A DNA stretch of 26,221 nt from Chara braunii (GCA_003427395.1 BFEA01000173.1:431931-458151), one strand, 5' to 3'; numbered from the stretch's first letter, positions 1 through 10,397 are shown. The notes: generated from the sequence alone by a model not told the origin. Program-made: numbers and translations.

Positions 1-190
1 GACCGGGGGTGCGGGGCCCGGGTCGGCGGGGGTCCGGGGCCGGGGCCGGGGTGCCGGGTGCCGGGGCCGGGGTCCCGCGGGGGTGCCGGGGGTCGGGCGG
101 GCGCGGGGGTTGATTGCAGGGTCCGGGGGTCGGCGCCCCCGCGGGAGGGGGTCCGGGGGTGAAATCCCGGCCCCGGCTTTGCCCCCGGGG
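1..190. repeat. G-rich low-complexity DNA
   Basis: The first ~190 bases are built almost entirely of short GGGGT, CCGGGG and GTGCCGGG words in irregular order, with G runs of three to five throughout. The + strand could form G-quadruplexes. No unit length is fixed enough to call a clean tandem repeat. An open frame crosses it, but the predicted Gly/Pro/Arg peptide follows from composition and is not evidence of coding. Composition changes abruptly near 200, where the decayed retroelement begins. Confidence 0.75.
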
Positions 191-209
191 GTCCCGGGGT
201 GACAACCCT

Positions 210-2539
210 GGTCTTTACTCTTGGCTAAGACGTTGCCAAATTGGACAGTATGTTGCCATTCCGTTGTTTTGTTGTGAGGGTACGGATGTTCTGAGTTTGG
301 AAAGGTATGTGATTGGTTTGCTTGTCCCTCATCTGAATTGTCGAGATCGTGGGATTAAAAGCAAACGGAGGAGACCAGGGAAAAAGGAAAGGTTGAGGGC
401 CAAAAAAAAGCATGGGGCCGAATCTGTTGTGTGCATTCCTCACACTCATCTAATCTTTCATTCGATTGTCGGTATCACTTCAGCCCGACTTTCTTGTATC
501 CTATACTATTGTGTTAGGGAGAAGATCTTGGGGGTTGGTATCGTGTGCTCGGGACGTGAGGTCATTGTTGAGAATTGAAAACTGATTAAGAGGAAATATG
601 GGTCCTCGTTGATCCATATGTTCGACATGTTTTAGCTGCTCATGAAAGGTAAGGGCATGTTTCGCCTTGGTAAGTTTTTGATGATCGTCTCTATAGTCCC
701 GTTTCTCGCTGCCTGCTTGTCTAATCCTGTTTTTTGGAAAGACCTGATGACTTGGGATTTCGCTATTCTGGTGTAGGCTTACTCGGCTATTTGTAGTTTT
801 TCGGAAAAAAGGTCCCGATATCAATTGTGAGTTATTGTGTCCAGTGTTATCAAACGTAAATTTGGTGTCAACGTCAGACGTCGATTGACTGTAAAAGTCA
901 TGTATGATAATGGGTTAAGTAAGCCCTGTGTTCAATCGGCGTGTTCTAAGCTGATAATGAGCGTTGAAGTGGATGAGGGGTGGAATTTAATGGTGGTTCG
1001 TTGAATGCGGGTAGTTTGGTTGCGTAATAAGAGTGTGGGTGACTTGCTGTTCAACTTTAGAACGACTGCCAGACGCAGGGCTGATAGGTGCGATTGTGCA
1101 TCTATTTCTTAATTACTTCCGCGAATGGACGAACATGTTTGTTTTCGAATGAACAAATAGGGGGATGCACCTGGATGGCTGAGGAATAACAGGAATATTG
1201 TTCGACCGACTAGGTACGATGTTGTTGGGAGATTGAGGAAGCAGATTTCTGCTTCTATGCGTAGCTTGGACTTTGACATTCCAATGATCTGTAGGGGAGA
1301 CCTGAATCGGTGTGTGGCTACATCGGGTGTTTGCCAATCAGATTGTACCGAGGAGAATGTTGAGCTCTGGTTGAAGAAGTTTGAGGGTTTGGTGCGGGTA
1401 CCTATTGACCATAAACCGGGTGACACTCTCGTTTGCTGCCCTTTGCTTTATGAAAATGGTATGGATAAACTCTTTTGTTGTAATGCGGGCCTCGGTAGAG
1501 TGGAGGTTGACGAAGCTCCATTGCTTTGCAAAGCTAAGGATGCGTATGTGCAGCATGGTCTGTAGAAGCTGGCTAGATGGGATGTTAAGGGAGGGATCGG
1601 TAATGCGTACGTCATCCCTAAGCATAAAGATGTCCAAAAATGGCGACCGATATGCCCTTCCTTTCCTGAATGCAGTGTTTGCGGTTGCCGGAAGATTTCT
1701 CGTGCCGTGAACATTATGGTCTGGGATTTGCCGAAAGGATCACATTTCAACCTGAAATCCACTGACCGTTTGGTGGATGCCTTCAGTGAAGTCAATAAGG
1801 GTGTGAAGAGGGGAGATGCTTTGTTGACTGCGACATTCAACGTAAAGGAGATGTTTAGTAATCTTCCTCATCAGTCCATTTTGGCTGCTCGTGATTGGGT
1901 TATTGATTTTTGGAAGGCTAAAGAAGTATAGGGTGTGCTTCTTAAGAATCGTAGCAGGGAGGCGAGGCTCCTAAGAGGTAAGAAGCAAGAGGGTTGGGAG
2001 TTGTGTCACTTTGACACTATTAGAAACTTCGTCCTTTTTTATTTGTGGCATACGTTCACTCGGGCATGTGGCATGATTTTCCAACAAAACATGGGTATCC
2101 TGATGGGGAAGCCTTCTAGCCCAGCCATTGCCTGTCTTTTATGTTCGTACTCTGAGTTTTCTTTTTTGTCATCCTTAGGCATGGATCGCTCATTAATCCA
2201 TGGCATCCGCCTTATCGATGATGTGTCCATCTGTATTAAGTACTACGTCAATTGCGATGCTTCGTTCAGGAGGCGGAGAAGATTCTGGTTGCTTTTGCGA
2301 AATGTTACGATTCGAACCTGGTACTTGAATGTACTAATCGGTCTAAGTCATGAGACTTCTTGGGCTGCGTCATTCGAGACTTTGGTTGGCCGATGAGGGT
2401 TCGGTGTGCGGCAGCATACAAAAATCAAAGGCTGGTTTTGGCTCAGGGGTTGTGTTTTTTGAGTGTGCAGGACAATTGCTCTTATGTTAGTAAGAGGCAA
2501 AAAATGGCAGTGGTCGACTCTTTTATGCACCGAGCATAA
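210..2539 (+). pseudogene. Decayed Penelope-like reverse transcriptase with N-terminal GIY-YIG-like segment
   Basis: One reading frame (phase of 846) carries recognisable protein from about 222 to 2250 despite nine in-frame stops (576, 633, 774, 828, 1002, 1110, 1158, 1563, 1929). It then shifts to the phase of 2276 and ends at 2537-2539 after one more stop at 2351. Near 297-338 it reads LERYVIGLLVPHLN, like the C-terminal half of a GIY-YIG nuclease (catalytic Glu, then P-x-LN), followed by a basic stretch. RT landmarks follow: PKHKDVQKWRPIC (~1614-1652), motif A FNVKEMFSNLPH (1836-1871), motif B GILMGKPSSPAIA (~2094-2132), motif C RLIDD (2208-2222) and, after the shift, LVLEC...DFLGCVI. The motif A catalytic Asp is Asn (1839-1841). 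The family known to place GIY-YIG before RT is the permuted Naiad/Chlamys branch of Penelope-like elements. RT identity is fairly secure; the branch is inferred. No intact endonuclease or element ends were found. Confidence 0.7.
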
Positions 2540-2733
2540 AGATTCACTAGTATGTCGGCGGTCGAGGTTGCTTTTCTTTTTACCTTGAAAGTCGAATTGA
2601 GGATTTGAGGATTTCCTGACGAAATTTTTGATAAGTCCCTATGAGGTTTTTCTTTGAAATTTGGTGGGTTGTGGGGTGATTGGATGGATTGTCTGACTGG
2701 GTGGGATAATTAGTTCCAAGCGCAATTTGTTGC

Positions 2734-2759
2734 AAGCCGACCTTTGTCATGTCGGCCTT
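2734..2759. repeat. Small hairpin
   Basis: GCCGAC (2736-2741) and GTCGGC (2751-2756) are perfect 6-bp inverted arms around a 9-base loop, followed by a short T run. It lies 14 bases before the 36-bp tandem repeat. It could be part of that repeat's parent element; no function can be assigned. Confidence 0.5.
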
Positions 2760-2769
2760 TTAAGCAGGG

Positions 2770-2877
2770 GGCATTTTTGTCACGCTGAACTGGTCCATGT
2801 CAAGAGGCATTTTTGTCACGCTGAACTGATCCTTGGCAGGGGGCACTCTCATCACGCTTGACTGGCCTCTGTATTCT
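2770..2877. repeat. 36-bp tandem repeat, three units
   Basis: Three units begin at 2770, 2806 and 2842 at exact 36-bp spacing. Each opens GGCATTTTTGTCACGCTGAA or a close variant; the third has diverged (GGCACTCTCATCACGCTTGA). The first two share a 23-base identical core. Noncoding minisatellite is the simplest reading. Confidence 0.85.
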
Positions 2878-3271
2878 TTGGGCTGGCAGGGGATGGAGTT
2901 TGAGCCAGTTACCACTAACTCTGGGTCGTTTCGACAGGAGGTGTCTGTCGGTTAAATTTTTTTCGTGCTGGCGCGGAGCCAAGATTTATAGGTCGGTCTA
3001 TCTCTCTACTAGGTCTCTTTCGTCTCTGTGGTCTTTAGTGGGATTCAAATTTGGAACCTTTTTGCTCTTTACTTCTTAGCTCTAGCTTTAGTATCTGTTT
3101 CGAGTCCTGATTCTTGATCTCGTCTATGCTTCTAGACTTTTCTCCTTTCGGCTTCGGCACATTCATGGGTTTTGTGTGTCTTGAGTGTCTGCTTTAAATT
3201 GAGGAATTGTTACATCAACAGGCACTCGATTGCGTGACCAAGACCCCTGACGATTCCGGAACCGGCTCCGG

Positions 3272-3871
3272 ATGAAACATGTAGGGTCACTACCGGATGA
3301 CTTAACCATGCATTATCGACACGGGCACGACGCCTACTTTCGGGTTGAGTTCGATAGGATGTACTTTATTGTTGTTCATTCAAGCCTATTATGTCGCTTT
3401 CGGGAGACTTTGTTGTGTACGACTCCTCTTCTTCTTTTCTTTCTTTCTTTTTCCTTCTACCTTTTCTCCCTCGATTCTTCTGTTTTACTTTTGGTCTCTC
3501 GGTCGTTGAGTCGGTATCTGGTCGTCCTATGTGACTTTGGTTCCTCATGTGCTGAGGCCCTTCGACCGACTATGAATATGCTTCATCTGTCCTGTGACAA
3601 TTATGACACTGTGCGAGTTTTAACTCACCGAATGTTGGTGCGTGCATATGATCGAGCTTATCGTGCCGAGAGACCTGCTCCTACTCAGTTGACTGACCCT
3701 CTTCCTCCTTCTCCGGATGAGGAGATGCTGAGGACGAACCCGCTCCCTTTGAGGTCGTTCTTCAACAACAGATGGATGCCTCCCCCCGTCCATAAGTACG
3801 TCGACGCCCTCGACGTCTCGACAACTGACAATCTCATCACTTATCTATCTCCTACCACTGACTCACATTAA
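3272..3871 (+). CDS. Doubtful open frame, no recognised family
   Basis: An ATG-to-TAA frame of 199 codons. The middle (about residues 50-85) is a hydrophobic Leu/Phe/Ser stretch that simply translates the pyrimidine-rich DNA at 3420-3485. The last ~85 residues are mixed in composition and read more like protein (for example NYDTVRVLTHRMLVRAYDRAY), but I recognise no domain. There is no neighbouring gene or regulatory signal to support it. It may be a relic of a retroelement ORF or chance. Confidence 0.13.
   Translation: MKHVGSLPDDLTMHYRHGHDAYFRVEFDRMYFIVVHSSLLCRFRETLLCTTPLLLFFLSFSFYLFSLDSSVLLLVSRSLSRYLVVLCDFGSSCAEALRPTMNMLHLSCDNYDTVRVLTHRMLVRAYDRAYRAERPAPTQLTDPLPPSPDEEMLRTNPLPLRSFFNNRWMPPPVHKYVDALDVSTTDNLITYLSPTTDSH
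3421..3485. repeat. Polypyrimidine tract
   Basis: A run of CTTCTT/TTTC words with very few purines over about 65 bases. It could act as a splicing or leader tract if transcribed, but no adjoining exon is recognisable. Confidence 0.5.
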
Positions 3872-5010
3872 TCGACTTCAGCCACCTTTTCGACTTCAGC
3901 TACTTTAGACGTGATTACTTCATGCCACCACCCTACCCGATACATTCCTTTGTATGTGTCGCATTATGGTTCTCACTTCGCTTATTCTCCCTGAGTTGGG
4001 CTCTCCCTTGGTATCGCATACGCACTGGGACCATTGCGTTATCTTGGCTTCCTTGCTCCCAGATCTGGATTCCTCCCTAGTCTATGAGTTGTGTGCATGT
4101 TTCCCTCACCCACTACTCTCATCACCCTAGTGTCGGTCATTGCATGCCTTCAGTTAGGTATATTTCTACGGTATCCCAGACTTGAGCATTACCCCCCTTG
4201 ATGGTGTATATGTTAGGGTCATTGGTTTTGTTTCACTACCTCTCCCTCGCCCTGAGCCTGATGACCTACCTCATCTTCGTGTGTGACTGCTCTTAGGAGT
4301 CATATTCTTAGGTTGCATTCACCACCTCTGATACCATCTCACTCTTAGTGGTTCAGCAACACGACATTATCTTGTGACATATTGCTACCTTTTCCTTTCC
4401 GCACTGAGGCAGTTGCCTCTAGAACCTTAGAATTGTACCCTACTACATTTCATTTCCTGATGTTAGCTAGGATGTGTATATCAGATATTTGCTTTTGCTA
4501 TGACATTATGTAGCCTAGGCCACACCGAATGGACTCTGTATGGAGCTTGCTCCGCATCCTATATTTCTCAGCTTTATTGTTGCAGAGTTCCGCTGCTTTT
4601 GTGGAAGCGTGTTTACGTCTCTCACGATCCACCAAAGGTGTTAGGATCGTGCAATGTGCCTTTAGCTTCCCTTGTCTAGAGTCAGGGCTATCTGGCTATT
4701 TTGCCTGTTCAGCCTATGGGACCAGGCCGTAGCCTAACCCCACAGGCCATGTGCTCATTCAGTCTAGTCCAGTCCTGCCTGGTACAGTCCAGTCCAGTCT
4801 AGTAAGTCCATCGGGGGTATACCCCAACTGCAGTTTGTTTTCAGTCTCGTTCTTCATTTGCACAGTTTGGAGTACGTGTGTGTTGAGTCTGCGTTGGAGT
4901 TGCGCTGTCCCTTCCGGCTCCATCTTCATCTCCCCCATCTTTAAAGTTGCCTCTTATACAGTTGGTCAGTCCGTGACTTTATTGAAAGACGACCACATTG
5001 GTCGGCCCTT

Positions 5011-5059
5011 CGACCCTCCTCTATCAAACGCGAAACTTCATGACCTTGATAGAGGGTCG
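5011..5059. repeat. Inverted repeat
   Basis: CGACCCTCCTCTATCAA (from 5011) pairs with TTGATAGAGGGTCG (5046-5059), giving 14 bp interrupted by a 3-base bulge in the left arm. It could be a remnant of a MITE-like element or a hairpin in a longer repeat. No target-site duplication was identified. Confidence 0.55.
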
Positions 5060-5790
5060 TTGATAAAGAGGGCGATCGCCGCAAGTTGTGGTGTGACACC
5101 GAGCTACATAGAGGAACTTTTTTATTTTATTTTTTTTAGTAGAGGAATTTTTGTACACCAAGCAGGGGATAAGTCCCACTACAAACGTTCTAATCGATGT
5201 GTGACAAGTTTTTTTTTATAGAAAAATACCGAAAAGCATTTTCGCACCTGTTTTCAGGTATTAACATGCTCCAAAAAATTGAGAAACAAGAAAATGTTAT
5301 GTGACGACCAGTTCATGGAAGATTTTGTGCACCCGCTGTTCACAGATGCTTACATTCCCTAGCATGTTTTTTTGGAATTCGCTGCGTGGCCTCCGCCAGC
5401 TATGCATGCACCCTATTTTGTGGGAGACGGTCATGTATGTCATGTGAAAAGAGGCCACGTACCGGCCTCTACACCATTTCTCATACGCCCTTATACAATT
5501 CCAGGTCGTTGTGTGGAGTGAAAACGCCAACTTTCCGTTTTCGGCTGTGCAGTCGGAATGATAATGAGCCTTTGTAGTGATAGTAGATGTTGTGGTGTCT
5601 TCCTCGTGGGAGTGAGTGCTGGCTCGGTTCTCAGCTGTTCGGGTACCGTTGTGGTGCACTCACGCTACGTTGAGGACTGCACCCAAGCATTGCCCCCTGC
5701 CATCAATGTTGGTGGAGCACAACTCTCTTGTGTCAACCCACCACGCATGTTATTAAAGTCTTCCTTTTTTTTCATCACACGTTTTCCCTC
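5060..5790. other. No recognisable gene
   Basis: Short open frames on both strands (a 120-codon one on the minus strand at 5297-5659) show no family resemblance. T-runs occur at 5118-5140 and 5209-5217. No RNA gene was recognised. Confidence 0.4.
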
Positions 5791-5796
5791 TGACTA

Positions 5797-5960
5797 CCCC
5801 CGTAAGTCCACCACCCCCCCGACCGTCGCCCCACCCCCCAACACATACACCAAACAACCCCACATTCATTTTAACCCCCCCACCAACCCCGCATTCATGT
5901 TGACCCTGCTACACACCAACTCCCATTCGCGCCCGCCTCCCCCCCCCCTCCCCCCCTCCT
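5797..5960. repeat. C-rich tract
   Basis: Many C runs of four to nine (for example 5814-5820 and 5939-5955), separated by A/T-containing words; the other strand is G-rich. An overlapping 186-codon open frame is rich in Pro, Asn and Thr because of this composition and is not counted as a gene. Confidence 0.6.
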
Positions 5961-8900
5961 GCCGGAGACCTAACACCCCCAACTCAGTTGCCTTTCGTTA
6001 CCGTCCGCGAGTTGTGGTGGCAGGTGCTTTGTGTTCACTGTGGTCATCAAACCATGCCATGGTTAAGGAGGAGGGAGTGGGAAGACCATCACCGTTATGG
6101 CTATGGCAGGGGGGATAGCAGAGGACACTTTCCACTTACTTGACACCTTTCGTGGTTTTCGGTCAAGAAGTCTCCAGTTTTTTTGCCAAACAGTAATGAC
6201 GACCTTCTATTAGGCAACGATAATGTTGATAATGATGGGGATGGGGGGCACTCTTTGCTTTAGCTTTGGCCCACCATTGTTGATTTGTTCAATCTGTTCC
6301 CGCGATGGATTCTTCGCCCAGGTGGGTTATGCAGCGAACGGGTGGTTTGTGAAGGGCCCGTGGCATTAGTAGCCGCATGGGCTGCCACTGCAATCCCTTC
6401 ATCACCTTCAACAAGGAGAATGCCATCCTCGAGGTCGCAGATAAGGCACTTGATCACGTAGTTTGATTACACATGCTGTTGTGATGCCATACATTCTCCA
6501 TTCCCGCTCCCATCTCCTGTTTGACTTGAAAACGGCCCATCTCTCACGCCGGGCACGTCCGTCACCGATGGCGGGGTTGAACCCCCCCCCGCCTCTGCAG
6601 AGGAGATGCACTGCCAACGTGGTTCGAGGACGTGACAACAACGGCATGTGACTGTTGTCTTTAACCGAAGGAAAATTGGAAGCCAGTTGCTTTACACAAT
6701 GCGGAGAAGGAGATCTTCCTTCAGCCATTGCAACTGCACGCCTTCGCAGACGCACCTGCAAATTGTGCTCATATTACCTGCCAACCCCAAAATTGAAACC
6801 ATCAAAGGGTTGAACTGGTGTGGAGAAGCCAGCAGGCCCTGTCCCTGACCGAGTCACTGGATCAGTTGTGACCCTGCTCGTGTCATTGTGTGGTTTAGGA
6901 TCCTGTGACAGACCTTCATCCCACGATGGAACCCCTACCCTGTGACGCTTGTGGAGAGCCTCCAGTGTCCCCAAAGGCTGGGAAGATGGGACTTGTGTCC
7001 CCACAGTGTCTCCAACAGGGTACTGGGTTTCACTTCTGGTTAACTGCGATGAACCACTTTCCCAACTGCGACTACCGGGAAGATGTGTGGACATCCCGCT
7101 CCTTCAGGCGCTTGCATGGCATTCTCAGTACCTGGCGTGCCGTACTGGTACTCCGTATAGGCCCAGTCCTGTATGCAGCAGGCCTGTTGGATTGCCACCC
7201 GAGGCCATGGACAAAACAGGCTTCAACACACGAGAGAGGAACAAGCAGACAGGCCACCGCACAGGGAGAAGGACAGCCAGGGGGATGGCGAGAGGAAGAA
7301 CGTAGTAGCCGAAACAGTATATCGACCTTTCGGTGAATATAATAGTGGACTGGAGGATTCCCGTGATACAACGGTGTTATAACCACAACTTACAAGGCAA
7401 TAGAAACGAACTGAGGAGACAGAGGACACACCATACCGACTTCCACATCATTGCAAACGCTAGATTGAGATAACACTTGATTGAGATAAAAGATCAGTGC
7501 ACTTGACTTAGAAACAAGTCAAAAATAAAAAAAAGTAGAATCTTGTTTTTTGAACCATCGCTGCAGGCCAACCAATCAACCATATCCACCTCTCACCTCG
7601 CTCGAGCACTGACGATCCCAGTCGCCACGTACTTAGTGTAACCCTACCGATCATCACCCCATCCACCGAACTACTATGGACCTATGGTGATTCGCCTAGA
7701 CCCTAGTTTGTCGCAGTGATCCAGCGTCAATCCCACAAAATTGCAGCCGACTTGTCAGGACTTTCCGATCCGCTGATCACCACCACATCTAGCCACTACT
7801 CCAATCATAGAGTTGGCAGGCGTATTGTGAGAGAATTAAAGAGACGTGCTTACGAGGTTTTTACTTGCGAAGAAAGCGGACGGGAGCCATAAGGGAGAAA
7901 AAAGGGGGAAAGGAAAAAGGGGGAAGGCACAAAGGAGCGCCATGCCGGTCCGATTGGAGTGCACGTAGCCAATCAGATGGTAGAGTGAGGCATTCAGAGC
8001 CTCCTTACACACTGTCATTTGCCTTCTACGGTCACTCGGGGATCAACGTGGCCTTTCCTCGTATAGACAAAGGCGGGAAGGGAGGTTACGAGAGAGCGCG
8101 GAGCAAGACCAAGATTCAATTCGATCAAGAAGGAAGGGAGGATGGGAAGAAGGGGGAAGAAAACACTTACAGCTTGTCGGGGATGGTGCGAAGAAAAGGG
8201 GGCAGGAAGAGCAAGAAAGATTGCATGCAAGAGCGCAGGTGCAGAAAGATACACACACAAAAATTGTAAGGGCACCAAAACAGTTACGTGAAATGTTTGT
8301 GATACTGCGCCTAATTGCTATAGCCGAATTAAAATTGAAAAGTTTGAAAAGAAAGTCCGCACGCGCACGCTAAGGCACATGAATTCCTTTGTCGATTCTC
8401 ATTCCATCATATATCAACAAAAAATTCACGGGATATGCAGGGACATCCCCAAAATTTGCAGTCAAAAAGGAAATGAATCGTCTCAAAGTATTTCGACATG
8501 CACCTGTGTTCTCCGGAATCAGAAAGTTCAAGAGGAATTTTCGAACACACTCGCTAAGGCGCTTGTGATCCTTATAAAAATGAAAACTCGCACGAATTCC
8601 GATGGTAATTCTGAAAGTTGTAAAAAAAAAAAAAAGAACTCGAATGAATTAACTGACGGAATAAACCAATCGATATCCCATCAAGGGCAAGCCCTGAAAA
8701 AATTGCATGGAAACCCGAAAGCACAACAAAAAGAAAGAGGTTAAGTAACTAATGCATGCGGATAAGCTCGAGCTGTCGGAGGCCGACGCGCTGCGTCAAC
8801 GTATAGTTGACTCGTTGTGGTCAGCCTCTGCACCGTAGGGTTGCTTGTGGTCACAATCAGCAAAGTGTTGACGCGCTAGTTGGTCCCTTTTAGGCCAAGT

Positions 8901-9180
8901 CAGCGGACAAGACGGCACGACGGTCCAGCCCCATGGAAGCCGAATCATGGCTTTTGGGTTGAACCGCCATGCCCACAAGGGGCAAATTAGTAGGATCCGG
9001 TCCGAGTGGCACTGAAAACGGACCAAGGGTTAGTGAGAAAAATAGAGTAGACCACTTGGGACTGGACTTACCATGTCGGGAAGGGCACGACTGGAAAAGG
9101 TCAAGGGAATACGGGATTGGGCCCTTATTATGATTAAGAGGGATGTGTGTAATTTTCAAAACAAGGTCGATCCTTAGTAT
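5961..9180. other. No recognisable gene; possible exon-like patches
   Basis: Open frames on the minus strand at 6260-6457, 6408-6761 and 6774-7094 are the most protein-like, and the last ends at CAG/GTAATATG, a plausible splice donor on that strand. No domain is recognised and no matching acceptor was found in frame. 7865-7935 is purine-rich (GGGAGAAAAAAGGGGG-type words), and 8622-8635 is a 14-base A run. No RNA gene was seen. Confidence 0.35.
6774..7094 (-). CDS. Possible exon, unrecognised product
   Basis: A minus-strand open frame of 106 codons of balanced composition, containing phrases such as GTQVPSSQPLGTLEAL. The coding strand ends CAG/GTAATATGAG, close to the eukaryotic 5' splice consensus, with the stop codon lying in the would-be intron. 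That is the only argument for an exon. I could not find a convincing partner exon, start context or family, and two plus-strand frames overlap it. Treat as a weak lead. Confidence 0.12.
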   Translation of the reverse strand: MSTHLPGSRSWESGSSQLTRSETQYPVGDTVGTQVPSSQPLGTLEALHKRHRVGVPSWDEGLSQDPKPHNDTSRVTTDPVTRSGTGPAGFSTPVQPFDGFNFGVGR

Positions 9181-9675
9181 TCCAAAGTCGGGTCAGTCCA
9201 AGCCCGACACTATTTTTAACACTGGTCCGTGCTATTTTTACCACAGGCCACACTATTTTTAGCACAGGCCACACTACTTTTAGCGCAGGCCCGTGTTATT
9301 TTTAGTGCAGGCCAGGCCCATATTATTTTTAGTGCAGGCCACGCTATTTTTAGCACAGTCCCGCACTATTTTTAGCGCAGGCCCGCGCTAATTTTAGCAC
9401 GGGGCTGGCTATTCGTGTCCCAAAATCGGGACCCAAGTCCCGCACTATTTTTAACGCAGGCTCACACTATTTTTAGCTCAGGCCCACACTATTTTTAGCG
9501 CAGTCCCGCGCTAATTTTAGTGCAGGCCCGTGCTTTATTTAGCACAGGCCCGCACTGTTTTTAGCATAGGGCTGACTGTTCGTGTCCCAAAGTCGGGACG
9601 GTCCCAGTCCCGCACTAATTTTAACGCAGGCCTGTGCTAATTTTAGCACAGGCCTATGCTATTTTTAACCCTAGG
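9181..9675. repeat. Higher-order tandem array of palindromic CTATTTTTAG units
   Basis: About 18 copies of a short unit of the form GYGCTATTTTTAGCRC, separated by CAGGCC-type spacers at roughly 22-30-bp intervals. Several copies, for example GTGCTAATTTTAGCAC near 9630, are nearly perfect palindromes. The array is divided by a second motif, TCCCAAAATCGGGAC or a variant, at about 9181, 9418 and 9585, giving blocks of nine, six and three units. It ends less than 40 bases before a TATA box. Such repeats are common in LTR U3 regions and act there as binding-site arrays, but no LTR ends were found. Confidence 0.85.
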
Positions 9676-9700
9676 ACTGCTGCACTTGGGCCCGACCAGC

Positions 9701-9728
9701 TGGCCTCTCCACTATAAAAGAGAGGCCA
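9701..9728 (+). promoter_or_regulatory. TATA box inside a 9-bp perfect inverted repeat
   Basis: TATAAAAG at 9713-9720 matches the plant core-promoter TATA consensus. TGGCCTCTC (9701-9709) and GAGAGGCCA (9720-9728) are perfect inverted arms, so most of the TATA box lies in a 10-base loop. The upstream array and this box suggest transcription to the right, starting near 9745. No ORF of note follows, which fits an LTR U3/R boundary or a noncoding transcript. Confidence 0.6.
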
Positions 9729-10040
9729 TGCCACTCAACAAGACAATTCCTCACTTGCGGGAATGCGGAACGGCAAGGAAGAAGGACTGAACCTGTTGCA
9801 CTGGAGCAAGTAGGAGAAGGAGCAAGACCACGGCAAGCAAGAAGGAGGTGAAGGGGTTGGGCTGCTCGGGGAAGTACGACGGTCCTGGTTCCCACAAGGG
9901 CCACCTGCTTTCTCTGATGCCTCCTTTCCTACCTTCCTTTCTCTTCTCCCTCCGCTCACCCTCTTCTTTTTCCCTCTCCAGCGCGCCTTTGTCCGGCTGG
10001 CCATTTATTGTACGAGTGTCTGTTTAACTCCCGCAAGCAG
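9729..10040. other. Putative transcribed leader, no gene
   Basis: The first half is purine-rich (AGGAGAAGGAGCAAG-like words from 9770 to 9850); the second half is pyrimidine-rich (CCTTCCTTTCTCTTCTCCCT, 9930-9985). No start codon opens a persuasive frame. If the TATA box at 9713 belongs to an LTR, this would be R and U5, but no primer-binding site was recognised behind it. Confidence 0.35.
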
Positions 10041-10111
10041 GCTGGCATAGCCTGGTACGGTTCTGATCTGTTGCTTGACAAGCTGGCATGACCTGGTATA
10101 GTTCTGATCTG
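10041..10111. repeat. 41-bp tandem repeat, two units
   Basis: GCTGGCATAGCCTGGTACGG at 10041 recurs as GCTGGCATGACCTGGTATAG at 10082, both followed by TTCTGATCTG. Offset 41 bp. Confidence 0.85.
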
Positions 10112-10123
10112 CCATTGGCTGGC

Positions 10124-10219
10124 CACGCGCAGTGTGTCTGGTAACTATTGACAAACCAGAGATTGTGTGCTCACGCGCACTGTGTCTGAGGGCTACTGAT
10201 AAACCAGAGATTGTGCACC
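10124..10219. repeat. 48-bp tandem repeat, two units
   Basis: CACGCGCAGTGTGTCTG at 10124 and CACGCGCACTGTGTCTG at 10172. Both continue to AAACCAGAGATTGTG at matching distances. Offset 48 bp. Confidence 0.85.
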
Positions 10220-10280
10220 ATGGTGCGCGCTGCCGCTTATAAGGATTTGTGCGCCACGGTGAGCTGTGTTGCCGCGCGTT
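10220..10280. repeat. Left outlier of the 36-bp minisatellite
   Basis: GGTGCGCGCTGCCGCTTATA...GATTTGTGCGCCACG is one full unit of the 36-bp repeat found right of the gap at 11205-11348, followed by a partial unit (GTGAGCTGTGTTGCCGC). The same minisatellite therefore flanks the assembly gap on both sides. Confidence 0.7.
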
Positions 10281-10394
10281 CAACGAACGCGCGTTTCGTG
10301 TTCATGTTTTGAACGCGTTGAACGGGCGTTCAATGAACGCAGCTAAACTCATTGAGCGCGGTTGCACAGCGCGAAGGGGTGTGGGTTGGGGGCC

Positions 10395-10397
<3 letters not shown>

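Larger units (their letters stand above)
2878..5010. other. No recognisable gene
   Basis: No protein family, RNA gene or mobile element was recognised. A run of short T/C-rich words occupies 3420-3485. Another low-complexity patch of CAGTC/CAGTCTAGT words lies at 4758-4805. The only open frame of size is 3272-3871, listed separately as doubtful. Confidence 0.5.

Noticed and set aside
5558-6118. 186-codon plus-strand frame
   Set aside because: Its centre is a translation of C runs and its ends show no domain.
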